Below are positions 54,638 through 63,914 of a DNA stretch of 64,000 nt, piece by piece. The stretch comes from Burkholderiales bacterium RIFCSPLOWO2_12_FULL_61_40 (GTDB lineage Bacteria > Pseudomonadota > Gammaproteobacteria > Burkholderiales > Burkholderiaceae_C). Made by a program: the position numbers and the translations under genes. The stretch lies in the NCBI GenBank assembly GCA_001770935.1, contig MESI01000018.1, positions 38,086-102,085 on the forward strand, read 5' to 3'. The first letter of the stretch is position 1, and the number at the start of each line of letters is the position of its first letter. The notes beneath the pieces were generated by a model that saw only the letters and a program-made list of their open reading frames with translations, searched no databases and had not been told where the DNA came from.

Positions 54638-55753
54638 ATGACAGTCCCCTCCCCCGTGGCCATTTCCCCTGTTGAAGACATCGTGGCCGACATGCGTGCC
54701 GGGCGCATGGTGATTTTGGTGGACGAAGAAGACCGCGAAAACGAAGGCGACCTCGTGCTGGCAGCCGACCACGTGACTGCCGACGCCATCAACTTCATGG
54801 CGCGTTTTGGGCGGGGCCTGATTTGCCTGACCCTCACCCGCGAACGCTGTGAACGCCTGCAATTGCCGCCCATGACGGTGCGCAATGGCGACAAAAAGGG
54901 CACTGCGTTCACGGTGTCCATTGAGGCGGCTGAAGGCGTGACCACCGGCATTTCGGCGGCAGACCGTGCACAAACCGTTAGGGCTGCCGTGGCCAAAGAT
55001 GCAAAACCCGACGACTTGGTGCAACCAGGCCACATATTCCCCTTGCAGGCGGTGGACGGCGGCGTGCTCATGCGTGCGGGCCACACCGAGGCCGGTTGCG
55101 ACTTGGCGGCCATGGCGGGCTGCTCACCCACGTCGGTGATTTGCGAAATCATGAAAGACGATGGCACCATGGCCCGTCTGCCTGATTTGCAAATTTTTGC
55201 CGCCCAGCATGGCCTGAAGATCGGCACCATTGCCGACTTGATTGAACACCGCAGCCGCGTGGAGTCCCTGATCGAAAAGCAGGGTTCGCGCACGGTGCAC
55301 ACGGCTTTTGGCGAGTTCACCGCCCACGCGTTTCGCGATACCACAGGCCATGGCGTGCACCTGGCCTTGGTCAAAGGCCAATGGGCGGAGGGCGACACCG
55401 TGCCCGCCCGGGTGCACGAACCCCTGTCGGTGCTGGACGCACTGGAGGTGGGCCGCACCATGCACTCCTGGAGTCTGGACGCTGCCTTGTCCTTTGTGGC
55501 ACAGGAGGGCAAAGGCGTGGTCGTGTTGCTCAATTGCGGAGAGAGCGGCGCGCAATTGCTGTCACAGTTTGACGGCACCGCCCGCCCGGCCCATGCCCCG
55601 GAAAGGGGCCGCATGGACCTGCGCACCTACGGCATTGGCGCACAAATTTTGCGCCAATGCGGCGTGCACAAAATGCGCCTCATGGGCAGCCCCCGGCGCA
55701 TGCCCAGCATGACCGGCTACGGCCTGGAAATCACCGGCTACATCAGCAAATAA
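54638..55753 (+). CDS. ribB: 3,4-dihydroxy-2-butanone 4-phosphate synthase with degenerate GTP cyclohydrolase II domain
   Basis: A 371-residue two-domain protein. Residues 1-205 form an intact DHBP synthase ([37 protein letters not shown]). The second part aligns with GTP cyclohydrolase II but the zinc-binding C-x-GD-x-F-x-SxRCDCG segment is replaced by [25 protein letters not shown], so cyclohydrolase activity is not expected. This matches the RibBX form known in other proteobacteria. A real ribA should lie elsewhere in the genome. It sits between ribE and ribH. Confidence 0.92.
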   Translation: MTVPSPVAISPVEDIVADMRAGRMVILVDEEDRENEGDLVLAADHVTADAINFMARFGRGLICLTLTRERCERLQLPPMTVRNGDKKGTAFTVSIEAAEGVTTGISAADRAQTVRAAVAKDAKPDDLVQPGHIFPLQAVDGGVLMRAGHTEAGCDLAAMAGCSPTSVICEIMKDDGTMARLPDLQIFAAQHGLKIGTIADLIEHRSRVESLIEKQGSRTVHTAFGEFTAHAFRDTTGHGVHLALVKGQWAEGDTVPARVHEPLSVLDALEVGRTMHSWSLDAALSFVAQEGKGVVVLLNCGESGAQLLSQFDGTARPAHAPERGRMDLRTYGIGAQILRQCGVHKMRLMGSPRRMPSMTGYGLEITGYISK

Positions 55754-55777
55754 ACAAAATTTACAAAGGTTCAACCC

Positions 55778-56251
55778 ATGTTTGGTGCAGACAAAGGCAA
55801 CGTTGCCTCTAACGACAGCCGTCTCAATGGCAAAAAACTCAGCATTGGCATCGTGCAGGCACGTTTCAACGCCCCTATTACCGACGCGCTGGCCAAGGCC
55901 TGCAAAGCCGAATTGATCGACTTGGGCGTGTCCGACAAAGACATTGACCACATCACCGTCCCCGGTGCATTGGAAGTGCCCGTGGCTTTGCAAGCCATGG
56001 CCGAAAAGTCCAAATACGACGCCCTGGTGGCTTTGGGTTGCATCATTCGCGGGGAAACCTACCACTTTGAGTTGGTGGCCAACGAGTCCGGTGCCGGGGT
56101 GACCCGCATCTCGCTGGATTACCAATTGCCCATTGCCAACGCCATTTTGACCACGGAAGACATGGCGCAGGCCGTGGCCCGCCAGGAGGAAAAGGGCCGC
56201 GATGCGGCCCGTGTAGCGGTAGAGATGGCCAATCTGCTGGAGTCCATTTAA
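55778..56251 (+). CDS. ribH: 6,7-dimethyl-8-ribityllumazine synthase
   Basis: A 157-residue enzyme that joins the RibB and RibD products. It shows [58 protein letters not shown] and [26 protein letters not shown], all diagnostic, including the active-site His in TYHFE. It overlaps nusB by one base (TAATG). Confidence 0.96.
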   Translation: MFGADKGNVASNDSRLNGKKLSIGIVQARFNAPITDALAKACKAELIDLGVSDKDIDHITVPGALEVPVALQAMAEKSKYDALVALGCIIRGETYHFELVANESGAGVTRISLDYQLPIANAILTTEDMAQAVARQEEKGRDAARVAVEMANLLESI

Positions 56252-56787
56252 TGAGCGATTTCAATACCCCCTCCTCGCCCGCCCGCCCGCCCCGCCAGCC
56301 ACGCACCGGCCTGACCAGTACGGGGGCGCGCAAAGCGGGCTCCAAGTCGGACCGCAGCCGCGCCCGTGAATTTGCGCTGCAAGGCCTGTACCAGAGCCTG
56401 GTAGGGGGTAACGAAGCCGACGCCATCGACATGTTTACCCGGGACCTCGCGGGTTTCAACAAGGCGGACTCGGTGCACTTTGACGCCCTGCTGCACGGGT
56501 GCATCGCGCAAGGTGCTGAGCTTGATGTGCTGATCCTCCCCCTGCTGGACCGCCCCATGGCCGAGATTTCTCCCATCGAACATGCGGTCATGTGGATTGG
56601 CGCTTATGAGATGAAACACTGCCTGGATGTTCCGTGGCGCGTCGTCATCAATGAGTGTGTGGAGCTGGCCAAAGAGTTTGGCGGCACCGATGGTCACAAG
56701 TACGTCAACGGCGTGCTGAACGGCATGGCCCCCTCCCTGCGCGCCGCGGAAGTGGAGTCCGACCGCGTCAAAAAGTCCCGCGCCTAA
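56251..56787 (+). CDS. nusB: Transcription antitermination factor NusB
   Basis: NusB with NusE binds boxA RNA in rRNA antitermination. The 178-residue protein has a Pro/Ala/Arg-rich N-terminal extension of about 30 residues before the all-helical core ([76 protein letters not shown]). The ribH-nusB order is common in proteobacteria. Confidence 0.94.
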   Translation: MSDFNTPSSPARPPRQPRTGLTSTGARKAGSKSDRSRAREFALQGLYQSLVGGNEADAIDMFTRDLAGFNKADSVHFDALLHGCIAQGAELDVLILPLLDRPMAEISPIEHAVMWIGAYEMKHCLDVPWRVVINECVELAKEFGGTDGHKYVNGVLNGMAPSLRAAEVESDRVKKSRA

Positions 56788-56809
56788 GAACCGACCGCTT
56801 CCACCTCCC

Positions 56810-57994
56810 ATGCAGATATCGTCCCGTGCGCAAAAAATAGAGCCTTTTTACGTGATGGAGGTGGCCAAGGCGGCTGCCAGTCTGGGGCAAGAAATTGCGC
56901 ACACCGATGCGCCCATGGTTTTTTTGAACATTGGCGAGCCCGATTTCACTGCGCCGCCCCTGGTGCAACAGGCCGCAGAAAAAGCGGTGCGCGACGGCCA
57001 CACCCAGTACACCCCCGCCACCGGCTTGCCGGCCTTGCGTGAACACATCAGCGCCTGGTATGCCAGCCGTTTCGGTGCTGACGTGCCGGTCAGCCGCATC
57101 ATCGTGACGGCGGGAGCCTCTGCCGCCCTGCACCTGGCGTGTATGGCCCTGATCGAAGCCGGCGACGAAGTCCTGATGCCGGACCCCAGCTACCCCTGCA
57201 ACCGGCATTTTGTCAGCGCCGCCGAAGGCCGCGCCGTGCTGATTCCCACCACCGCGCAAGAGCGCTTTCAGCTCAGTGCCGACAAGGTACAGGCGGCTTG
57301 GGGACCCCGCACGCGCGGGGTTTTGCTGGCATCACCCTCCAACCCTACCGGCACCTCCATCCACCCGGACGAGTTGCGCCGCATCCACCAGGTGGTGCAG
57401 GGACGCGGCGGCATCACCGTGGTGGACGAAATCTACCTGGCACTCAGTTTTGATGCCCAGTTCGGCCAAACGGCACTGGCCATGGACGAGCACATCATCA
57501 GCATCAACAGCTTCAGCAAATACTTCAACATGACCGGCTGGCGGCTGGGCTGGATGGTGGTGCCGGAAAAACTGGTACCGGTGATTGAGCGGCTGGCGCA
57601 AAACCTGTTTATCTGCCCCAGCACCATTGCCCAACATGCGGCACTGGCCTGCTTTGCGCCCGAGAGCATCGCCTTGTACGAGGCCCGCCGCCAGGAGTTC
57701 AAGGCGCGGCGCGACTACTTCATTCCGCAGCTCAACGCCATGGGCTTGAACGTTCCCGTGGTCCCCGATGGCGCTTTTTACGCCTGGGCGGATTGTTCCA
57801 GCGCCTGCGCCCAGCTCGGTATCAAAGACAGCTGGGATTTTGCCTTTGCCATGATGAACCAGGCCCATGTGGCCATCACGCCGGGGCGCGACTTCGGACG
57901 GGACCAAGCCCACCATTTTGTGCGTTTCTCCACCGCCAGTTCAATGGAACAACTGCAAACGGCCGTCGGACGGCTGCGCTCGGTACTTCTGTAA
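56810..57994 (+). CDS. Class I/II PLP-dependent aminotransferase
   Basis: A 394-residue aminotransferase of the aspartate aminotransferase fold. The PLP lysine lies in SINSFSKYFNMTGWRLGWMV; other family motifs are LLASPSNPTGTSI, VVDEIYLALSF and the C-terminal arginine in HHFVRFSTASSMEQL. The exact amino acid cannot be told; related proteins are annotated as aspartate, alanine or tyrosine aminotransferases. It begins 22 bases after nusB and ends 21 bases before tolQ. Confidence 0.88.
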   Translation: MQISSRAQKIEPFYVMEVAKAAASLGQEIAHTDAPMVFLNIGEPDFTAPPLVQQAAEKAVRDGHTQYTPATGLPALREHISAWYASRFGADVPVSRIIVTAGASAALHLACMALIEAGDEVLMPDPSYPCNRHFVSAAEGRAVLIPTTAQERFQLSADKVQAAWGPRTRGVLLASPSNPTGTSIHPDELRRIHQVVQGRGGITVVDEIYLALSFDAQFGQTALAMDEHIISINSFSKYFNMTGWRLGWMVVPEKLVPVIERLAQNLFICPSTIAQHAALACFAPESIALYEARRQEFKARRDYFIPQLNAMGLNVPVVPDGAFYAWADCSSACAQLGIKDSWDFAFAMMNQAHVAITPGRDFGRDQAHHFVRFSTASSMEQLQTAVGRLRSVLL

Positions 57995-58015
57995 ATTCAT
58001 TCTCCCCAACCTGCC

Positions 58016-58714
58016 ATGAACCAAGACCTTTCAATTCTCCATTTGGTGCTCAACGCCAGCGTGGTGGTGCAAGCCGTCATGCTGCTGCTGATGCTGATTT
58101 CCATCTCCAGCTGGGCGGCCATCTTCAGAAAGCTGTTTGCCCTGAACCGCGTGAAATCGCTCAACGAGGTGTTCGAACGCAACTTCTGGTCCGGCTCCAG
58201 CCTGAACGACCTGTTTGCCACTGCCTCCAAAAACCCCACCGAGGGTGGCCCGATGGAACGCATCTTTGCCAGCGGCATGCGCGAATTCCAAAAAATGCGC
58301 GAGCGCCGTGTCACCGATGCAGGCACCCTGATGGACGGGGCCCGGCGGGCCATGCGGGCCAGCTTTCAGCGTGAAATGGACGTGGTGGAAACCCATCTGT
58401 CCTTCCTGGCCTCCGTCGGCTCGGTATCGCCCTATGTAGGCTTGTTCGGTACGGTGTGGGGCATCATGCATGCTTTTACCGGCCTGGCGGCACTCACGCA
58501 GGTGACGCTGGCCACCGTGGCACCCGGCATTGCCGAGGCGCTGGTGGCTACGGCCATTGGCCTGTTTGCGGCCATTCCCGCCGTGGTGGCCTACAACCGT
58601 TTTGCGCGCGACATCGACCGCATTGCCATCCACCAGGAAACCTTCATCGAAGAGTTTTCCAATATCCTGCAGCGCAATGTGAGCGCCCAGGCCGCCGCAC
58701 CGCGTACCGCCTGA
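58016..58714 (+). CDS. tolQ: Tol-Pal system channel protein TolQ
   Basis: A 232-residue inner-membrane protein that with TolR forms the proton channel powering outer-membrane constriction. Three membrane segments (about 15-38, 135-158, 170-195), with FLASVGSVSPYVGLFGTVWGIMHAF and VAPGIAEALVATAIGLFAAIPAVVAYN as signatures. It is followed by tolR and tolA; tolB and pal are not adjacent in this window. Confidence 0.94.
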   Translation: MNQDLSILHLVLNASVVVQAVMLLLMLISISSWAAIFRKLFALNRVKSLNEVFERNFWSGSSLNDLFATASKNPTEGGPMERIFASGMREFQKMRERRVTDAGTLMDGARRAMRASFQREMDVVETHLSFLASVGSVSPYVGLFGTVWGIMHAFTGLAALTQVTLATVAPGIAEALVATAIGLFAAIPAVVAYNRFARDIDRIAIHQETFIEEFSNILQRNVSAQAAAPRTA

Positions 58715-58727
58715 AGGCCACCGCCCC

Positions 58728-59165
58728 ATGCCAGCCCTTGTAAGCCGTGGCCGTGGACGGCGCACCATCAACGAAATCAACATGGTGCCCTTCATCGACG
58801 TGATGCTGGTGCTTTTGATCATCTTCATGGTCACCGCCCCCCTCATCACGCCCAGCATGATCGACCTGCCCAGCATCGGCAAGGCGTCCAAACAACCCGA
58901 CCAGATCATCCAGATCATTCTGGGCAAGAACGACGGTGTGGTGGAGGTCAAAGTCAAAGACCAGACCAGCACCCTGCCCCTCAAGGAGCTGGCCAGCGCG
59001 GTCAAACGCGCCCAGGGTGCCAAGGGCAGCGTGGCGGCGGCCGGCTCGGCCGTGGTGATCAGCGCCGACAAGAACGTGAAATACGAGAGCGTGGTCAAGG
59101 TCATGGACACGCTGCAGCGCGCCGGCATCCAGCGGGTGGGCCTGTCGGTTCAACTGGTCAACTAG
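58728..59165 (+). CDS. tolR: Tol-Pal system protein TolR
   Basis: A 145-residue partner of TolQ with one membrane segment (about 20-40, INMVPFIDVMLVLLIIFMVTAPLI) containing the essential Asp in FIDVMLV and a periplasmic domain (VISADKNVKYESVVKVMDTLQRAGIQRVGLSVQ). It lies 13 bases after tolQ. Confidence 0.94.
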   Translation: MPALVSRGRGRRTINEINMVPFIDVMLVLLIIFMVTAPLITPSMIDLPSIGKASKQPDQIIQIILGKNDGVVEVKVKDQTSTLPLKELASAVKRAQGAKGSVAAAGSAVVISADKNVKYESVVKVMDTLQRAGIQRVGLSVQLVN

Positions 59166-59175
59166 ACGCCTGACC

Positions 59176-60183
59176 ATGACAATGACCATTGCCAGCGGTC
59201 GTAACGAATTTGCTCCGCCACCCGCGCCGGGTTTCATGCGCGCACTGGCGCTGGCCATTTTGGCCCACGGCCTGCTGGTGGCCATGCTGACCCTCGGTGT
59301 GCAATGGAGACGCGACGCCACACCCACGGCCTTCGAAGCGGAACTGTGGTCAGCGGTGCCCCAAGAGGCTGCGCCACCGGCACCGGAGGTGCCACCAGAA
59401 CCGATTGCCCCCCCCGAACCAGTCCGCCCCGCCCTCACCGTGAAGCCCCCACGGCCGGTGGTCGTGCCTCCTGTGCCGGTGCACACACCCGACGCGGACA
59501 TTGTCCTGTCCAAGGAAAAAGCCCGTCTGCAAAAAGAGAAACTGTTGCGGGAAGAAAAGCTCGAACAAATGAAACTGGAGCAGGAAAAGCAAAAACGCGA
59601 GCGTCTGGAACAGGAAAAACAGGCCAAACTCCAACAAGCCAAGCTGGAGAAAGAGAAGCTGGCGCGCGAAAAAGAGAAGCAAGACAAGCTGGACCAAGCC
59701 GCACGCGACAAGAAGCTGCAAGAGCAAAACACCAAGGACGCCAAGGCTGCAGACGCGGCCAAGCAAAAGGCAACGGCAAAAACCAAAGAAGAAGCCAAGA
59801 AGCTGGAAGAGCTGCGCCAGCAAAACATGAAACGCATGGCCGCGTTGGCGGGTGGCGCCGCCAGTGGCAACGGGGACGCTCGCTCCACCGGCACCGCCGC
59901 ACAAAGTTCAGGGCCTTCGGCGGGGTATGCGGGACGCATACGCGCGCGCATCAAACCCAACATCACCTATACCGACACCACCGCTGGTAACCCCACTGCG
60001 GAGGTAGAAGTACGCACCTCTCCCGATGGCACCATCATCAGCCGCAGGTTTACCAAGCCCAGTGGCGTGAAATCCTGGGACGATGCGGTGCTGAACGCCA
60101 TCGACAAAACCGAAGTCCTCCCACGCGATGTGGATGGTCGAGTCCCCTCGTCCTTGATCATCAGCTTTCGTCCGAAAGACTGA
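59176..60183 (+). CDS. tolA: Tol-Pal system protein TolA
   Basis: A 335-residue bitopic protein that reaches across the periplasm. One membrane helix (about 17-40), a Pro-rich segment (55-100), a long Lys/Glu/Gln-rich helical domain (about 112-220) and a C-terminal TolA/TonB-like domain (about 250-335; AGRIRARIKPNI...VEVRTSPDGTIISRRFTKPSGVKSWDDAVLNAI). It couples TolQR energy to TolB and Pal. Confidence 0.92.
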   Translation: MTMTIASGRNEFAPPPAPGFMRALALAILAHGLLVAMLTLGVQWRRDATPTAFEAELWSAVPQEAAPPAPEVPPEPIAPPEPVRPALTVKPPRPVVVPPVPVHTPDADIVLSKEKARLQKEKLLREEKLEQMKLEQEKQKRERLEQEKQAKLQQAKLEKEKLAREKEKQDKLDQAARDKKLQEQNTKDAKAADAAKQKATAKTKEEAKKLEELRQQNMKRMAALAGGAASGNGDARSTGTAAQSSGPSAGYAGRIRARIKPNITYTDTTAGNPTAEVEVRTSPDGTIISRRFTKPSGVKSWDDAVLNAIDKTEVLPRDVDGRVPSSLIISFRPKD

Positions 60184-60206
60184 AGGGTAGCCCCGCAACG
60201 TTTAAA

Positions 60207-60262
60207 GGCGCTATCTTTTTGGTAGCTGCCTACGCAGTATCCATGCTGGCTAGAGCCATTAT
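60207..60262 (+). repeat. Dispersed repeat copy H between tolA and dnaE
   Basis: GGCGCTATCTTTTTGGTAGC, then TGCCTACGCAGTATCCATGCT and GGCTAGAGCCATTATTCG. It fills the space between the two convergent genes and its end supplies the dnaE stop codon. Confidence 0.75.
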
Positions 60263-63200
60263 TCGTAGGCAATCACCGCTTTACCCTGGCCTGCCTGGGC
60301 ACGCCATTGCGCCAGCGCGGCGTCACTCGGGTAAAAACGGGCGTCCTCGCCCAATTGCAGTTCCGCCGTGGCGCCTGCGGGCTCACCGTCTGCAGCACTT
60401 TCCAGCATGCGCCTTACCTGCAAACGCACCCCCAGGCCGCGCACCAGTTCGCCCTGCTCCGACATTTCCCGTTGGGCCGGGAACTCGCGCACCAGCCGGG
60501 CCACGTCGGGGGCCTTGCCGCCCGCATCCGAGCTGACCGTGAGGTGCAAATACTTGCCAAAGCGGCAACGGGCCTGCTCCAGATCCCACACCTGGGTGAT
60601 GGTGAGCTGCTTGCCGCCGGAGAAACGGTCGTCGCGCACCTTGCCCATCACGATGACGAGTTCATCGTCCTTGAACAGGTGCCTGTTGGCGTTGATCAGC
60701 TCCTCCTCCGCCCGGGCCTCAATCATGGCCGATTTGTCGTCCAGCTTGAACAAGGCCAGCTTGCCGCGCTGGCCGTTGATCTGCCGAAAATCGGTCACGA
60801 TGCCGGCCAGCAGCTGGGGCTCGCGGGTGTCGATCAAATCCTCGATCGGGCGCTTGGCAAAGCGGCGCACTTCCAGGGTCACCTCGTCAAACAAATGACC
60901 GGAGAGGTAGAAGCCGATGGCGGTTTTCTCGTACACCAGGCGCTCCTTGATGCCCCAGGGCGTGGCCTCGACCAGATCGGGTTCCTGGGTGCTGGAGCCA
61001 TGGGCATCGTCACCGCCCAAATCGTCAAACAGGCCGCCCTGGTTGGCGTTGGCCAGGGCTGCAGCGCCAAAGTCAAAGGCCAAGTCCACCGAAGCCAGGA
61101 GCGAAGCGCGGTTGAGCTGGATCGTGTCAAAAGCACCGCCCTTGATCAGGGCCTCCACCGTGCGTTTGTTGATGCGGCTGCGGTCCACCCGGGCGCAAAA
61201 GTCGAACAGGCTCTTGAACGGGCCCACCGTGTCGCCGTTGGGCCCCACGCCCCGGCCTTCGCGTGCGGCTTCAATCGCTTTGATGGCCTGCTCGCCCGTG
61301 CCCTTGATGGCGCTCAGGCCGTAGCGGATTTGTTTGTCTGAAATGGGCTCAAAGCGGCTCACACCCCGGTTCACATTGGGTGGCTCGAAGCTCAGGCCCA
61401 TCTTCAGGGCGTCCTCGTAGAGGACCTTGAGCTTGTCGGTGTCGTCCATTTCCACCGTCATATTGGCGCAGAAGAACTCGGCGGTGTAGTGCACCTTGAG
61501 CCAGCCGGTGTGGTAGGCCAAGAGCGAGTAGGCTGCGGCGTGCGACTTGTTGAAGCCGTAGCCCGCAAATTTCTCCATCAAGTCGAAAATCTCGTCGGCC
61601 TTGGCCTCGTTGATTTCGTTCTTGAGCGCGCCGTCACGGAAGATCTGGCGGTGTTTGGCCATTTCGTCGGCGTCTTTTTTACCCATGGCGCGGCGCAGCA
61701 TGTCGGCGCCGCCCAGGGAGTAACCGCCCAAAATCTGCGCGGTCTGCATCACCTGCTCCTGGTAGACCATGATGCCGTAGGTCTCGGACAGCATATTGGC
61801 CACCAGCGGGTGCGGGTACTCCACCACCTCGCGCCCGTGTTTGCGCGCCACGAAGCTGGGGATCAGGTCCATGGGGCCGGGACGGTACAGAGCGTTGAGC
61901 GCAATCAGGTCTTCCAGGCGCGTGGGTTTGGCGTCTTTCAGCATGCCCTGCATGCCGCGGCTTTCAAACTGGAACACGGCTTCGGTCTTGCCCTCGGAGA
62001 ACAGGCGGTAGACCTTGGCATCGTCCAGCGGCAGATTCTCAAAGGCAAAGTTCTCCTGGCCCTTGTGCCGCTTCATGATGAATTCGCGGGCAATTTCCAG
62101 AATGGTCAGTGTGGCCAGGCCCAAGAAGTCGAACTTCACCAGGCCCACGGCCTCCACGTCGTTTTTGTCGTACTGGCTCACCGCCGAGTCGCTGCCGGGC
62201 TGCTGGTACAGCGGGCAAAAGTCGGTGAGTTTGCCCGGCGCAATCAGCACGCCCCCGGCGTGCATGCCGATGTTGCGGGTCATGCCCTCCAGCTTGCGGG
62301 CCAGTTCCAGCAGCAGCTTGACGTCTTCTTCCTTCTCCTCACGCTCGGCCAGGATGGGCTCGGCCTCGGAGGCATAGACCATCTTGTCGTCTTTTTTCTT
62401 GTCGGGCGGCGGCAGTTGCAGGGTGACGGACACCCCCGGCTTGTTGGGGATGAGCTTGCTGATGCCGTCGCAAAAGGTGTAACTCATGTCCAGCACCCGG
62501 CCCACGTCGCGCACCACGCCGCGTGCGGCCATGGTGCCGAAGGTGGCGATCTGGCTCACGGCGTCCTTGCCGTATTTGGCCTTCACATAGTCGATCACCA
62601 GATTGCGGTTGGTCTGGCAAAAGTCGATATCGAAGTCGGGCATGGACACCCGCTCAGGGTTCAGGAAACGCTCAAACAGCAGGTTGTAGCGCAGCGGGTC
62701 CAGGTCGGTGATCTTCATCACATAGGCCACCAGCGAACCGGCGCCGGAGCCCCGGCCCGGGCCCACCGGGCAGCCGTTGTTTTTGGCCCAGTTGATGAAG
62801 TCGCCCACGATCAAAAAGTAGCCAGGAAACCCCATTTTCAAAATGGTGACCAGCTCAAACTCCAGGCGCTCCACGTAACGCGGCATCTGCGCTTCGCGCT
62901 CGGCCGCGTCCGGGTACAGGTGGGCCATGCGCTCCTTCAGCCCCTCGTGCGAGGCGTAGCGGAAATACTCCTCGGGCGACATGCGCACCCCATCGACCAG
63001 CGGTGTGGGGAACTCGGGCAGTTGGGGCTTGCCCAGCACCAGGGTCAGGCTGCAACGCTTGGCAATCTCCACCGTATTACTAACTGCAGAGGGCACGTCA
63101 GCAAACAGCGCCTTCATCTGCGCCGCCGACTTGAAATACTGCTCCCGGGTGAACTTGCGCACGCGCTTGGCGTTGCCCAGAATTTCGCCATCGGCAATAC

Positions 63201-63843
63201 ACACCCGGGCCTCGTGCGCCTCAAAATCCTCTTCGGTGGTGAACTGCACCGGGTGTGTGGCCACCACCGGCAGGCCCATGCGTGCGGCCAGTTGCACGGT
63301 GGCCGCCACATGGGCTTCGTCGTCCACCCGGCCTGCACGTTGCAGCTCCAGGTAGAAGCGGTGCACAAAGACGCCGGCCAGTTGCAGCGCCACATCCATG
63401 GCGCGCGCCTCGTCGCCCTGCACCAGGGCCTGGCCCACCGGCCCGGCTTGCGCGCCGGAGAGGCAAATCAGGCCCTCGTTCAACTCCTGCAGCCAGGCCA
63501 GCTTGATGGTGGCTTGCAGCTTGCCCGCGTTTTGCGTCCAGGCACGGGCCAGCAATTCCGACAAATTCAAATACCCCTGCTTGTTTTGCACCAGCAGCAC
63601 CATGCGCGACAGCGCGCCTTCGTCCTTGCCCAGGCCTTCCAGCCAAAATTCCGAGCCAATCAGCGGTTTGACACCGCGCTTGCGCCCTTCCTTGTAGAAC
63701 TTGATGGCGCCAAACAGATTGCTTAAATCGGTAATAGCCAAAGCGGGCTGGCCATCGGCCGCGGCGGCCTTGACGACTTCGTCAATGCGGGTGGTACCGT
63801 CAACGACGGAAAATTCGGTGTGGAGGCGCAGGTGTACAAACAT
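60259..63843 (-). CDS. dnaE: DNA polymerase III alpha subunit
   Basis: The replicative polymerase catalytic subunit, 1194 residues. The PHP domain opens MFVHLRLHTEFSVVDGTTRIDEVV; the polymerase aspartates lie in PDFDIDF (about 405); the helix-hairpin-helix and OB regions follow, and a beta-clamp motif is probably NQGGLFDDL near 970. Length and the FVHLR start fit proteobacterial DnaE1. The ATG at 63843 was chosen; a longer frame to 63930 runs into intron sequence. A -10-like TACAAT lies only eight bases upstream of the ATG. Confidence 0.97.
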   Translation of the reverse strand: MFVHLRLHTEFSVVDGTTRIDEVVKAAAADGQPALAITDLSNLFGAIKFYKEGRKRGVKPLIGSEFWLEGLGKDEGALSRMVLLVQNKQGYLNLSELLARAWTQNAGKLQATIKLAWLQELNEGLICLSGAQAGPVGQALVQGDEARAMDVALQLAGVFVHRFYLELQRAGRVDDEAHVAATVQLAARMGLPVVATHPVQFTTEEDFEAHEARVCIADGEILGNAKRVRKFTREQYFKSAAQMKALFADVPSAVSNTVEIAKRCSLTLVLGKPQLPEFPTPLVDGVRMSPEEYFRYASHEGLKERMAHLYPDAAEREAQMPRYVERLEFELVTILKMGFPGYFLIVGDFINWAKNNGCPVGPGRGSGAGSLVAYVMKITDLDPLRYNLLFERFLNPERVSMPDFDIDFCQTNRNLVIDYVKAKYGKDAVSQIATFGTMAARGVVRDVGRVLDMSYTFCDGISKLIPNKPGVSVTLQLPPPDKKKDDKMVYASEAEPILAEREEKEEDVKLLLELARKLEGMTRNIGMHAGGVLIAPGKLTDFCPLYQQPGSDSAVSQYDKNDVEAVGLVKFDFLGLATLTILEIAREFIMKRHKGQENFAFENLPLDDAKVYRLFSEGKTEAVFQFESRGMQGMLKDAKPTRLEDLIALNALYRPGPMDLIPSFVARKHGREVVEYPHPLVANMLSETYGIMVYQEQVMQTAQILGGYSLGGADMLRRAMGKKDADEMAKHRQIFRDGALKNEINEAKADEIFDLMEKFAGYGFNKSHAAAYSLLAYHTGWLKVHYTAEFFCANMTVEMDDTDKLKVLYEDALKMGLSFEPPNVNRGVSRFEPISDKQIRYGLSAIKGTGEQAIKAIEAAREGRGVGPNGDTVGPFKSLFDFCARVDRSRINKRTVEALIKGGAFDTIQLNRASLLASVDLAFDFGAAALANANQGGLFDDLGGDDAHGSSTQEPDLVEATPWGIKERLVYEKTAIGFYLSGHLFDEVTLEVRRFAKRPIEDLIDTREPQLLAGIVTDFRQINGQRGKLALFKLDDKSAMIEARAEEELINANRHLFKDDELVIVMGKVRDDRFSGGKQLTITQVWDLEQARCRFGKYLHLTVSSDAGGKAPDVARLVREFPAQREMSEQGELVRGLGVRLQVRRMLESAADGEPAGATAELQLGEDARFYPSDAALAQWRAQAGQGKAVIAYE

Positions 63844-63914
63844 AGCCGGTATTGTAGGTTTGCCCACCCTCGGGCGCTCCCGTCGGCCCCTGGCCTCAGT
63901 CGCTATCAATACAA

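Noticed and set aside
61489..63726. A 745-codon open frame on the plus strand opposite dnaE
   Set aside because: It mirrors the high-GC codon pattern of dnaE, is rich in His/Gln/Arg with no recognisable domain, and lacks a ribosome site. dnaE is certain on the other strand.
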